7,438 nucleotides of DNA from Bacteroidales bacterium (GCA_900771045.1 CAAGMM010000063.1:1-7438), one strand, 5' to 3'. Positions 1-7,211 are shown, counted from the stretch's first letter. Notes: generated by a model not told the origin, from the letters alone. A program made the numbers and translations.

Positions 1-1
1 G

Positions 2-39
2 GTTCTGTAAATTCACCGGAATCGTTGAATTTACAGAAC
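2..39 (-). terminator. Perfect 14-bp stem-loop after the histidine kinase gene; possible terminator
   Basis: Positions 2-15 and 26-39 are exact reverse complements (14 bp) around a 10-nt loop. The stem starts 6 nt past the kinase stop codon on the minus strand. Position and perfection suggest a transcription terminator or an mRNA 3'-end stabiliser for the Fic-regulator-kinase transcript. The sequence that would carry the T-tract lies outside the window, and the stem is fairly AT-rich, so intrinsic termination cannot be confirmed. The arms contain TGTAAA and TTTACA, the same hexamers found in the twin palindromes at 7333-7371, but here they are 20 bp apart instead of 5, so it is a poor match as a regulator site. 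Confidence 0.55.
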
Positions 40-45
40 TCATCT

Positions 46-921
46 TTATTTGAAAATCAATTGAAAGACCGTTTTCCCGGGAGAACTTTCGACAAGGTTG
101 ATACTTCCGTTGTGCAGATTCATAAACTGCCGCGAGATGCTTAGACCGATGCCGGTACCGTTGCTTTTGGTAGTATAAAAAGGTACAAACATCTGCTCCC
201 GACTTTCACGACTGACGACGTTTCCATTGTTGCTGACGGTGATACACACCTGCTCATCGGCATTGATGCTCGCCTCAATATCAATCTTATCGGCCTCCGC
301 CTGAAGCGCGTTTTTAATCAGATTGACCATAATCTGCGACAACTGACTTTCGTCGGCATAAAGTATAATGTCATCGGAAAGCGCTGTATATGAACATTTT
401 GCATTATACATAGCGCATTGTTCCGAAGTCAGGTTGATGACTTTACCCATCAGTTCGGAAAGCATGACGGCTTTTTTGACCGGACGCGCCACGCCTGCCA
501 AAGTGCGATACGACTCCACGAATCTGATCAAATCCTTCGACGACGACGAAATCGTTTTCAGTCCCGCTTTGACATCCAACTGCGCTTCGTCGGGGTACTC
601 GACGGAACGGCTCAGAGCCTCGCTCAAAGAGGCAATCGGGCTGACCGTGTTCATAATTTCGTGCGTCAGGACGCGGATGAGCTTTATCCACGACTCTTGT
701 TCGTCGCGATAGCGGTTTCGCTCTAATATCCAACGCATTCGGTTCAATGTAGTGTTAAATTTCCCATTTTCCTGAAAACGGAAATTCATCTCGTCGTCTT
801 CAAAAGCATCAAGCATATAGGCAACTTTTTTCCTATCCTTGCGCCGCACGATGATGGATGTAGCTGCCGCCGTTACCGCGACAATTGCGAAAACAATCAA
901 TATCACAAGCCAAAGTTGCAT
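46..921 (-). CDS. Small membrane-anchored sensor histidine kinase (two-component system)
   Basis: This 291-residue kinase should autophosphorylate and pass phosphate to the response regulator encoded just upstream. Residues 3-26 form one hydrophobic membrane span followed by a basic stop-transfer stretch (RRKDRKK). There is no periplasmic sensor, PAS or recognisable HAMP domain. The H-box is LTHEIMN with His87 as the likely phosphate acceptor. The ATPase domain shows the N-box (NLIKNALQA, Asn200/Asn204), an F-box (VPFYTTKS) and the G2 box GTGIGL at 255-260. The G1 box reads NNGNVV (231-236) where many kinases have DxGxG. The ATG overlaps the regulator's TGA by one base (TGATG), which implies translational coupling and supports this start. 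Kinases of this group are often around 430 residues in the Bacteroidota as I recall, so this one looks shortened at the N-terminus. The family call is strong; the stimulus is unknown. Confidence 0.93.
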   Translation of the reverse strand: MQLWLVILIVFAIVAVTAAATSIIVRRKDRKKVAYMLDAFEDDEMNFRFQENGKFNTTLNRMRWILERNRYRDEQESWIKLIRVLTHEIMNTVSPIASLSEALSRSVEYPDEAQLDVKAGLKTISSSSKDLIRFVESYRTLAGVARPVKKAVMLSELMGKVINLTSEQCAMYNAKCSYTALSDDIILYADESQLSQIMVNLIKNALQAEADKIDIEASINADEQVCITVSNNGNVVSRESREQMFVPFYTTKSNGTGIGLSISRQFMNLHNGSINLVESSPGKTVFQLIFK

Positions 922-2252
922 CAGATGTTGTATTTTTTTAGTTTGCCGTATAACGTGGGACGGCTGATATTCAACGATTTAGCAACCAATGTGAGATTAC
1001 CGTCGTATTTTTCCATCGCACTGCGGATGGCTTTTTCCTCCGTTTCTTCCAAAGTCAGAGTCTGCGTTTCCATCGGCTTTGAAACAGATGTGATGTTCAA
1101 GTCGTTTGGTGTGAGAAAAGTATTTTCCGCAAGGATGACGGCTTTTTCGATACAGTTCTGCAACTCACGAATATTGCCGCTCCAGCTATGATTTTCAAGC
1201 ATTTTCCTACCCGACTCGCTCAAGCCATCGATATTGCGATGATATTTTTCGTTAAATTTTCCGATAAAAATTTCCGCCAAAGGCAAAATGTCGTTTTTTC
1301 TCTCCCTCAACGATGGGAGATGCAGTCGAACAGTATTGATTCTATAGTACAAATCCTCGCGAAAACGGCCTTCCGCGACCATCTTTTCAAGGTTCTTATT
1401 TGTGGCGCAAATCAAACGAATATCAATGGGAATCAATTTATTATCACCAACTTTCGTAATATTTCTACTTTGAATGGCGCGCAAAAGTTTAGCCTGGAGA
1501 TGCAGCGGGATATTACCGATTTCATCAAGAAAAAGCGTGCTTCCGTCGGCCTGTTCGAACTTGCCGATATGATCGGTATGTGCATCGGTGAATGCGCCTT
1601 TGACGTGGCCGAAGAGTTCGCTTTCAAACAAAGTCTCGGTGATGGCCCCGGCATCGACACAGACAATCTGGCGTTTGCATCTATTGCTCAAACGATGTAT
1701 TTCCTGTGCCAAGACATCTTTTCCCGTGCCGTTTTCGCCCGTAATCAAAACCGTAGCGTCGGTCGGCGCAATCTTGCCGACATTATGACGGATAGTCTGC
1801 ATGGCCGGAGTGCCGCCCCAAAACATTTCGACCTTATCATCTGAAAACGCGTCCTTTATAGAAGATTTGCAAGCCTTACAGCAGGCGTTTTTCAAGACGG
1901 AGATAAGTTTTTCGTTATCCCATGGCTTCACGATGAAGTCGAAGGCACCACGACGCATTCCCTCAACGGCGAGGGCGATGTCGGCATAAGCCGTAAAAAG
2001 CACGACTTCGGTCTGCGGCATCATCTTCTTTATCTCAGTCGTCCAGAAAAGGCCTTCGTTGCCGGAGTTCGTTTCGGCGAAGAAATTCATGTCGAGAAGC
2101 ACGACATCAGGTTTGAAGGACTCCATTTCGGAGACCAAAGTGGCGGGCGAAGTCATCACCAGTACCTCTTCAAAATGCGGAGGCAGAAGGATTTTCAGCG
2201 CGGAGCAGATACCCTTATTATCATCGACGACCAATATTTTGCCTTTATTCAT
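921..2252 (-). CDS. Sigma-54-dependent NtrC-family response regulator
   Basis: The 443-residue protein has the full three-part layout of a bacterial enhancer-binding protein. The receiver domain (about 1-125) has acidic pair Asp10/Asp11, phospho-acceptor Asp54, Thr87 and Lys109. The AAA+ domain (about 143-375) has Walker A GENGTGK (172-178), the sigma-54 contact loop GAFTDA (219-224), Walker B LFLDEIGN (240-247), sensor I (CATN, 282-285), the arginine-finger region GRFREDLYYRIN and the sensor II motif SGNIREL. A Fis-type helix-turn-helix occupies about 405-443. After phosphorylation it should form a ring that hydrolyses ATP to open sigma-54 promoters. A candidate target, two identical palindromes plus a -24/-12 promoter, lies upstream of the ABC transporter genes in this window. 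It starts 21 bp after the Fic gene with no obvious promoter in the gap, so it is probably read from the Fic transcript. The fifth residue of the loop is Asp instead of Gly. Confidence 0.96.
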   Translation of the reverse strand: MNKGKILVVDDNKGICSALKILLPPHFEEVLVMTSPATLVSEMESFKPDVVLLDMNFFAETNSGNEGLFWTTEIKKMMPQTEVVLFTAYADIALAVEGMRRGAFDFIVKPWDNEKLISVLKNACCKACKSSIKDAFSDDKVEMFWGGTPAMQTIRHNVGKIAPTDATVLITGENGTGKDVLAQEIHRLSNRCKRQIVCVDAGAITETLFESELFGHVKGAFTDAHTDHIGKFEQADGSTLFLDEIGNIPLHLQAKLLRAIQSRNITKVGDNKLIPIDIRLICATNKNLEKMVAEGRFREDLYYRINTVRLHLPSLRERKNDILPLAEIFIGKFNEKYHRNIDGLSESGRKMLENHSWSGNIRELQNCIEKAVILAENTFLTPNDLNITSVSKPMETQTLTLEETEEKAIRSAMEKYDGNLTLVAKSLNISRPTLYGKLKKYNI

Positions 2253-2273
2253 AAGAAAACGATTTGTTCTTAT

Positions 2274-3782
2274 TCAATTATTTGTGAGTTTTGCCAACAA
2301 AATCGCGAAGTCCTTGATGTCGTCCTTAATACTTGCTTTTTCCAACGACGCCATATATTCATTCCTGATATTTTGCGAAACGATTGTCCAGCGGTAACCG
2401 CCCGAAGCGAGCATAACATTCATCAGGAAACGGCCCATACGTCCGTTGCCGTCCATATAAGGATGGATGAAAGTGAACATAAAATGTCCCAGCACAGCCC
2501 GCACCCAAGCATCCGTTTCGGTTTTCAGCAAGTCAAACAAAACAGGCATGGCATCTCTTACGGCTTCCGGATTTAATGGCGTGTGCATGGAATTTTTAAT
2601 ATAAACCTGTCCTGAGCGATAGCCGGCAAGGTCAGTGGGTTTGATGATGCCAGCCATAACGCAAGGCGCAAACATTTCACGATACCAGTTCCTGTGATCT
2701 TTTTCCACGATTTCGCCAGCATTTTTCCCTGCAAGAATCAATCTTAAACTTTCCCTGACTTCTTGGAAAGACTGCCAGTAACCTCTTGCGGCAAGTGCAT
2801 TTCTGTCATCTTTATCAGATTCGTTCTTTTCGGGATTCCATATTCCGGTCCTGACTTTTTCAATCAGTTCTTCGGTAACTTTGTAGCCTTCGATAGACAA
2901 GGAATGATAGGCATCCTGTTTGTATCTTTCATCAACATCAAGCAAATATGATTCAGCATCCATTGATGCGGACACTTTCGGCTTTACAGCCAAAACATCC
3001 TCTCTCATATTTTGCCACATCAACCTGATGCGCGTAGCGTAAGGCGACACATCACGCACAAAATCAATCTTTTCCGCAAATGGGTCTTCTTCACGCATCG
3101 CATATCCCAACTTCTCCATCGTCAACTTGATGTCGTCGGCAACCATCGGCATTTGCACATTATTGAAAGCTCCGATTAAGCGACCGGCCCTAACCGAGCG
3201 ACCATTATCCAACAGAAACGGAAGAATTTCCGAAGCACTGCGGACACTTGCAAGTGCTGCCCTTGCCGTAATCTTGTCGTTCTGGAAAAAAGCGGAAGAA
3301 GCCATCACGAGAGCTTCGGGTAAACTGTAAACATTCAAACCATAGCGCGATTCCTTGACGGGCTTTGAAGCACATTCCGCTTTCAAGAAAAAAATGCTGC
3401 ATCCGAAAAGAAGATTGACGAGCGTGTTTTGACATTTCGGTGAACGCACAATCACTTGCCGCGACACCCTCCAATTACCCGTCAGCACATCTAATGACGA
3501 CTCGGCGGAAAGACTCCAATTTTCACCCAGTTTCTCTCGCGTGTAAGCGGAAATGAAATTCCAATACGATACGTACCAATCGGCTGTGTCGCCCGTTCTT
3601 GAAGATGGATTGGCAACAATATACCATCCGTTGATGACTTTTGCAAGGAAACCGTTCTCAACAAGTCGTTCAAGATGTGTCCGGGAAATGTCAGAAGAAC
3701 GGACGACGAAAGACGCGTTGTTTTGTTGCAATTGTCTCAAAGCGGCCAATGATTGTGCAAGTTTTTCTGCTGGTGTTGCCAT
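2274..3782 (-). CDS. Fic-domain protein (probable AMP-transferase) with N-terminal AbiEi-like winged-helix region
   Basis: Fic enzymes usually transfer AMP from ATP to a hydroxyl side chain of a target protein. The active-site motif is HPYMDGNGR at 440-448, with catalytic His440, Asp444 and Arg448 all present, so the protein should be active. A matching inhibitory motif of the (S/T)xxxE(G/N) type is seen at 294-299 (SLSIEG, with Glu298), upstream of the Fic core. That makes it a class II, self-inhibited Fic protein. Residues about 8-60 (HLERLVENGFLAKVINGWY) resemble the winged-helix N-terminus of type IV AbiEi antitoxins, and the following 65-135 also look AbiEi-like. This part is called by pattern memory only and is less certain than the Fic domain. 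At 502 residues it is in the range of long multi-domain Fic proteins. The ATG lies about 20 nt downstream of a predicted start site, supporting this start. It stands between a transporter operon and a two-component pair; its target is unknown. Confidence 0.92.
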   Translation of the reverse strand: MATPAEKLAQSLAALRQLQQNNASFVVRSSDISRTHLERLVENGFLAKVINGWYIVANPSSRTGDTADWYVSYWNFISAYTREKLGENWSLSAESSLDVLTGNWRVSRQVIVRSPKCQNTLVNLLFGCSIFFLKAECASKPVKESRYGLNVYSLPEALVMASSAFFQNDKITARAALASVRSASEILPFLLDNGRSVRAGRLIGAFNNVQMPMVADDIKLTMEKLGYAMREEDPFAEKIDFVRDVSPYATRIRLMWQNMREDVLAVKPKVSASMDAESYLLDVDERYKQDAYHSLSIEGYKVTEELIEKVRTGIWNPEKNESDKDDRNALAARGYWQSFQEVRESLRLILAGKNAGEIVEKDHRNWYREMFAPCVMAGIIKPTDLAGYRSGQVYIKNSMHTPLNPEAVRDAMPVLFDLLKTETDAWVRAVLGHFMFTFIHPYMDGNGRMGRFLMNVMLASGGYRWTIVSQNIRNEYMASLEKASIKDDIKDFAILLAKLTNN

Positions 3783-3806
3783 TATGATGATTTTTTCTTA
3801 TTAGGC

Positions 3807-3882
3807 TGCAAAATTACACTATTTTTTTTCATTGCGCAATTACACGGAAGTTTTTGCTGCGCAATTACACGGAAGTTTTTGC
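3807..3882 (-). repeat. 25-bp direct repeat, two perfect copies plus one degenerate copy, upstream of the Fic gene
   Basis: Positions 3833-3857 and 3858-3882 are identical 25-mers containing GCGCAATTACACGGAAG. A diverged third copy at about 3807-3831 shares TGC and the ATTACAC core. On the minus strand the copies read GTGTAATTGCGCA, GTGTAATTGCGCA and GTGTAATTTTGCA; only the last, nearest the gene, holds a full -7 promoter element. The array could be tandem operators for a repressor, for instance the winged-helix part of the Fic protein itself, or a slippage-prone duplication of promoter DNA. The repeat is directly visible; its role is inferred. Confidence 0.85.
3809..3840 (-). promoter_or_regulatory. 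Predicted Bacteroidota housekeeping promoter for the Fic gene
   Basis: On the minus strand the octamer TAATTTTG (3816 down to 3809) is an exact match to the TAnnTTTG -7 element of the Bacteroidota primary sigma factor. Twenty bases upstream lies ATTG (3840-3837), a three-of-four match to the -33 TTTG element. Transcription would begin near 3802, giving a short leader of about 20 nt before the ATG at 3782. The promoter overlaps the degenerate copy of the 25-bp repeat and its -33 element lies in the first perfect copy. It is the best promoter seen for the Fic, response regulator and kinase genes. The call rests on consensus matching only. Confidence 0.6.
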
Positions 3883-3923
3883 TTTAGTCTGTTTTAACCC
3901 TGTCGGAAGCGAATATTTTTCCT

Positions 3924-3953
3924 TCAAAAAACAGCATAATTTGCATACAAATT
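3924..3953 (-). terminator. Weak inverted repeat with nearby T-run; possible terminator of the transporter operon
   Basis: AATTTG and CAAATT flank CATA as a perfect 6-bp inverted repeat at 3938-3953. In minus-strand RNA the stem is followed by six bases and then a run of six U residues (3931 and below). In plus-strand RNA it runs directly into a U-rich stretch, but there is no plus-strand gene to terminate. The stem is short and AT-rich, so it would be a weak terminator at best; it could equally be a chance palindrome in AT-rich DNA. Confidence 0.25.
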
Positions 3954-4013
3954 TTTTTGACTTTTTTACACTATTATTTAATTGAAAATCTGTTATTTAA
4001 TACAATTCTGTTG

Positions 4014-4076
4014 TGGCACTTGGCCGATTTTTGTTATGGCACTTGGCTGATTTTTGTTATGGCACTTGGCCGATTT
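4014..4076. repeat. 23-bp tandem repeat, about 2.7 copies, ending 7 bp from the permease stop
   Basis: Copies run 4014-4036, 4037-4059 and a partial 4060-4076. The unit begins TGGCACTTGG and ends TTTTTGTTA; the copies differ by a single C/T substitution (GGCCG against GGCTG). The array lies in the 3' untranslated part of the permease transcript and is unrelated in sequence to the 25-bp repeat on the other side of the intergenic region. There are too few copies and no spacers, so it is a minisatellite-like array and not a CRISPR. Function unknown. Confidence 0.88.
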
Positions 4077-4082
4077 CCTCAA

Positions 4083-6509
4083 TCATTCCGTCCGAATCGA
4101 TTTCACGGGATTTTCGGTCGCGGCACGCAGCGAACGCAAGGTAACGACGGCCAGCGTGATGACAGCGACCACAACCAAAGCCAAGGCGAAAACCCACCAA
4201 TACAGGCGCGTATGATAGGCAAAACCTTCAAAATAGCGTTTTATAATAAAATAGGCAATCGGGACGGCTATCGCGAAGCAAACCAGCACGATATAAATGA
4301 ATTTCCGATTGAACATCAGCAGAATGTCCTTGATGCTGGCGCCTTGTACGCGGCGCAAACCGATTTCCTTGCGGCGGTATTGCGTCTCGAAAAGTACTAA
4401 GCCGAACACGCCAATCAGAGAAATAAGAATGGAAATCAGAGAAAAGATTGTCACCAAGGTGGCAAGTTTCTGTTCCTGCTCGTATTGACGTCCCAATTCC
4501 TTGTCGAAGAAATCTATATCAAGGCCTTCGTGATTGATATTCGGCGACATTTCGACAATTTTATCTTTCACATAGTCAATCACTTCCTTGATGTTTGCAT
4601 TTGATGCGGTGCGGATATAGACATGCGAAAGGAGCTTCCACGAATTCGGACCGAAAACATAGAAGGCAAATGGTTCCGTTTCGTATTGCAAAGGCTTGAA
4701 ATTGAAGTTCTTGCAAAATCCGGCAATGCGCGTCTCGCCATTATGTCCTCCAACTTTGTCTTCCAAAGTCATTTCGTATTGTTCCCTTGCCTTTTCATTG
4801 AAGATGAAAACGCCCATCGTGTCGAGTTCATCGGCTTTGGAAAAATAGGAGCCTTCAGCCATCTCTATCTTCATAAAATCCAAGAAGTTATAAGCGACAG
4901 GATAGCATTGGAAGCTGATGGATTTTTCATGAAACCAAAGTCCCCAACCCATACGTTGTTCGGCAATCAGGCTTCCATCTGCAAAGGTGACATCGACAAT
5001 CTGCGGATTCTTTTTCAATTCTGAAGCAAAAGTCTCTCTGTCATCGAAACTGCCGACCATTGTAATCGGCATTTCTCCAGTCAGCAGCTGCTCTTTATCA
5101 AACCCCATATCGTAGCCCATCATATAATCGTGCTGCAGTTTGACAAATGACGCACTGATTATCAGCGCAATGGAAATGACAAACTGCACGCCGACCAAAG
5201 TCATGCGTAGGCGTTGTCCCGATTTCGACGCGCCAAAACTGCCCTTTGAAGTCAGAGCCAAAGGAAACGACGTGATGTAATGCGCTGGATAAAGGGTTGC
5301 TATGACGGCAAAAAGCAAACCTACACCAACGACGGCGGCGATAATCACAAAATTATCAGCAAGCGCAATGGAAGTAGAAATGTAATTAGCTATGAATGAA
5401 CTCTTTAGCGAAAGCACAATCAATGCGGCGAAAAGCAATCCGAGAATCACCAAACCGACGGCTTCGAAAATAAAATTCAGCCTCATCTTGACCACCGAAC
5501 AGCCATAGACGCGATGCGTGTTCACGCCACGGATGCGCTGCGGCACCATAGCCATAAAGAAATTGACGAAGTTGATGAAGGCAATGACAATCACCAAGAT
5601 AGCAATCATCAAAAGCGCGGTTGCCGTTGACTTGCTGCCTTTGTGTCCAGTCGTGCTCTCGTTGGCGAAATAGGTGTCGTAAATGGAAATCAGCCTGACG
5701 CTATTTATCATACCTTCCGTTTGACTTTGAACATCATCAGGAATGTCCATATCACTATCAAGAAAATATTCCCTTGCCCTCATCTTTGCGACTTCCAAAA
5801 ACTGCTGCACATCATCGGCGGAATGCAGTTTGACGAGATGATTGAAGCTCCATTCGCTCTGGCTGTCAATGCTCTGTTCGCCAATATCATGAAACAACTC
5901 AATATCCTCCCAGTCGCTGTTTTTCGGAAAGTCGGTCACTATGGCAGTGATTGAATTCTGACCTTTGCCCCATTCGTCGCCAAAACAAAAGACATCGCCG
6001 ACATCCAAGCCGAGACGCTTTGCCGCCGACTCCGTGATGACGAAAGCCTCAGTCGCTTTAGACAAATCGCCTTTAACGAGCTGAACACCAAGTATTTCGG
6101 CGGCTTTACATGTCACGCCCCATCCCAAGACCTTAATCTTGACTTTATCATACGAATCTGTTTCGGCGTTATGAACGAGAATGGCATCAGTGCCAAAACC
6201 CGAAATCAGTTCGGAGATGCCTGCCGGTATCACGCCGAAGTCCTCAACGGTCGGGTTGTCATTGCAAATGGAATTGCCCAACGGTCGTGGCAGCCATGAC
6301 TGAAACTTCCCCATCCCGGCCATAGAGCCGTCCATTTCCAAATAAAAGACACGCTCGCCATCAGGGACGGATTTGTTGAAGGTGAAATCGTGGCGCACCT
6401 GAACGAGGATGAGGTACGCCGTAGCAAACGCCACCGCCAACCCGATGATATTCAGCACCGATGAGGCCGTAAAACGTTTTAATGTGGTTATAAAATTCTT
6501 GATAATCAT
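4083..6509 (-). CDS. FtsX/MacB-type ABC transporter permease
   Basis: The 808-residue inner-membrane permease should pair with the ATPase encoded just upstream. Hydrophobic spans are seen at about 18-36, 296-320, 346-367, 387-407, 436-456, 685-707, 738-757 and 771-793. This is the duplicated arrangement typical of Bacteroidota: one span, a large extracytoplasmic MacB-like region (about 37-295), three spans of a first FtsX domain, one span, a second extracytoplasmic region (about 457-684) and three spans of a second FtsX domain. The cytoplasmic motif RRKEIGLRRVQGAS at 712-725 is the conserved FtsX coupling segment; its first-half counterpart (PQRIRGVNTHRVYGCS) is degenerate. Members of this superfamily drive mechanical work across the envelope, such as lipoprotein release or efflux of peptides and antimicrobials, rather than simple import. 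The substrate cannot be named from sequence. The start lies 21 bp after the ATPase stop. Confidence 0.95.
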   Translation of the reverse strand: MIIKNFITTLKRFTASSVLNIIGLAVAFATAYLILVQVRHDFTFNKSVPDGERVFYLEMDGSMAGMGKFQSWLPRPLGNSICNDNPTVEDFGVIPAGISELISGFGTDAILVHNAETDSYDKVKIKVLGWGVTCKAAEILGVQLVKGDLSKATEAFVITESAAKRLGLDVGDVFCFGDEWGKGQNSITAIVTDFPKNSDWEDIELFHDIGEQSIDSQSEWSFNHLVKLHSADDVQQFLEVAKMRAREYFLDSDMDIPDDVQSQTEGMINSVRLISIYDTYFANESTTGHKGSKSTATALLMIAILVIVIAFINFVNFFMAMVPQRIRGVNTHRVYGCSVVKMRLNFIFEAVGLVILGLLFAALIVLSLKSSFIANYISTSIALADNFVIIAAVVGVGLLFAVIATLYPAHYITSFPLALTSKGSFGASKSGQRLRMTLVGVQFVISIALIISASFVKLQHDYMMGYDMGFDKEQLLTGEMPITMVGSFDDRETFASELKKNPQIVDVTFADGSLIAEQRMGWGLWFHEKSISFQCYPVAYNFLDFMKIEMAEGSYFSKADELDTMGVFIFNEKAREQYEMTLEDKVGGHNGETRIAGFCKNFNFKPLQYETEPFAFYVFGPNSWKLLSHVYIRTASNANIKEVIDYVKDKIVEMSPNINHEGLDIDFFDKELGRQYEQEQKLATLVTIFSLISILISLIGVFGLVLFETQYRRKEIGLRRVQGASIKDILLMFNRKFIYIVLVCFAIAVPIAYFIIKRYFEGFAYHTRLYWWVFALALVVVAVITLAVVTLRSLRAATENPVKSIRTE

Positions 6510-6530
6510 GATTTTATATTTTTGTAAAAA

Positions 6531-7211
6531 TCACAGCAAATCAACTACATTTTTAACAATCTGTCCGTCGAACAAATTGATGATGCGGTCGGCGACGGCG
6601 GCGTCCTTCTGCGAGTGCGTCACCATGACAATGGTAGTGCCTTCGCCGTTCAGTTCCTTCAGCAGGTTCATCACTTCCCTACCGTTTTTCGAATCGAGGT
6701 TGCCGGTGGGTTCGTCGGCGAGAATCAGTTTCGGGTTGCTGACGCAGGCACGGGCGATGGCCACGCGCTGCTGCTGACCGCCCGAGAGCTGTTGCGGGAA
6801 ATGTTGGGCGCGGTGCGTGATGCTCATGCGTTTCATCATTTCGGCCACCCTTTCCTTGCGCTCGGCGGCGCCGATGTTCATGTAACGCAAAGGCAGTTCA
6901 ATGTTCTCATACACATTGAGTTCGTCAATCAGGTTGAAGCTCTGGAACACGAAGCCGATGTTGCCTTTGCGGAACTTGGTGCGGTCTTTTTCCTTGAGTT
7001 TTCCGACTTCCTCGCCTAAAAGTTCGTAAGAGCCTTCCGTCGGGTTGTCTAAAAGGCCGAGGATGTTGAGCAGCGTTGATTTGCCGCAGCCCGAAGGCCC
7101 CATGATGGCGACAAATTCGCCGTCCTTTATTTCAAACGATACGCCGTTCAAGGCTGTCGTTTCGATTTCTTCCGTGCGGAAGATCTTGCTCAGATTTGTT
7201 ACTTTGATCAT
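6531..7211 (-). CDS. ABC transporter ATP-binding protein, MacB/LolD-like
   Basis: The 226-residue cytoplasmic ATPase has every expected motif: Walker A GPSGCGKST (38-46), Q-loop Gln90, signature LSGGQQQR (142-149), Walker B LILADEPT (162-169) with catalytic Glu167, D-loop NLDS and switch His199. Length and the FVFQSFNLID and ADEPTGNLDS segments are typical of the LolD/MacB/SalX branch, which works with FtsX-type permeases. It is the first gene after the sigma-54 promoter, with a leader of about 43 nt and no Shine-Dalgarno sequence, as usual in Bacteroidota. The product should dimerise under the permease and power envelope transport or mechanotransmission. No periplasmic adaptor or TolC-like gene is visible in the window, although the unread flanks could hold them. 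Confidence 0.96.
   Translation of the reverse strand: MIKVTNLSKIFRTEEIETTALNGVSFEIKDGEFVAIMGPSGCGKSTLLNILGLLDNPTEGSYELLGEEVGKLKEKDRTKFRKGNIGFVFQSFNLIDELNVYENIELPLRYMNIGAAERKERVAEMMKRMSITHRAQHFPQQLSGGQQQRVAIARACVSNPKLILADEPTGNLDSKNGREVMNLLKELNGEGTTIVMVTHSQKDAAVADRIINLFDGQIVKNVVDLL

Larger units (their letters stand above)
3786..4082. other. AT-rich intergenic region between permease and Fic genes
   Basis: This stretch of almost 300 bp has no credible gene. It is noticeably more AT-rich than the flanking coding DNA. It contains the Fic promoter, the 25-bp repeat array, a small inverted repeat and the 23-bp repeat array. Between 3883 and 3937, and between 3954 and 4013, nothing clear is seen, apart from another TTACACTATT decamer near 3967 that also occurs at 3814. 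No strong intrinsic terminator for the transporter operon is present. Confidence 0.7.

Noticed and set aside
1188..1844. Plus-strand open frame of 218 codons opposite the response regulator
   Set aside because: It lies wholly within a clearly conserved minus-strand gene, shows no recognisable family, and is best explained as an antisense shadow of AAA+ domain coding.
3807..4076. CRISPR array
   Set aside because: Two unrelated short direct repeats with two to three head-to-tail copies and no unique spacers; no cas genes nearby.
4014..4076. Sigma-54 promoter suggested by TGGCAC in each 23-bp repeat
   Set aside because: The TGGCAC is on the plus strand, no TTGC follows at the required spacing, and no plus-strand gene follows.
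3957..4400. Plus-strand open frame of 147 codons spanning the 23-bp repeat and the permease 3' end
   Set aside because: It runs through the tandem repeat and antisense to conserved FtsX coding; the protein has no family resemblance and no promoter or start context.
6510..6530. Separate promoter or terminator between ATPase and permease genes
   Set aside because: The 21-bp gap has only a small AT-rich palindrome-like stretch; spacing suits one operon and no promoter element fits.
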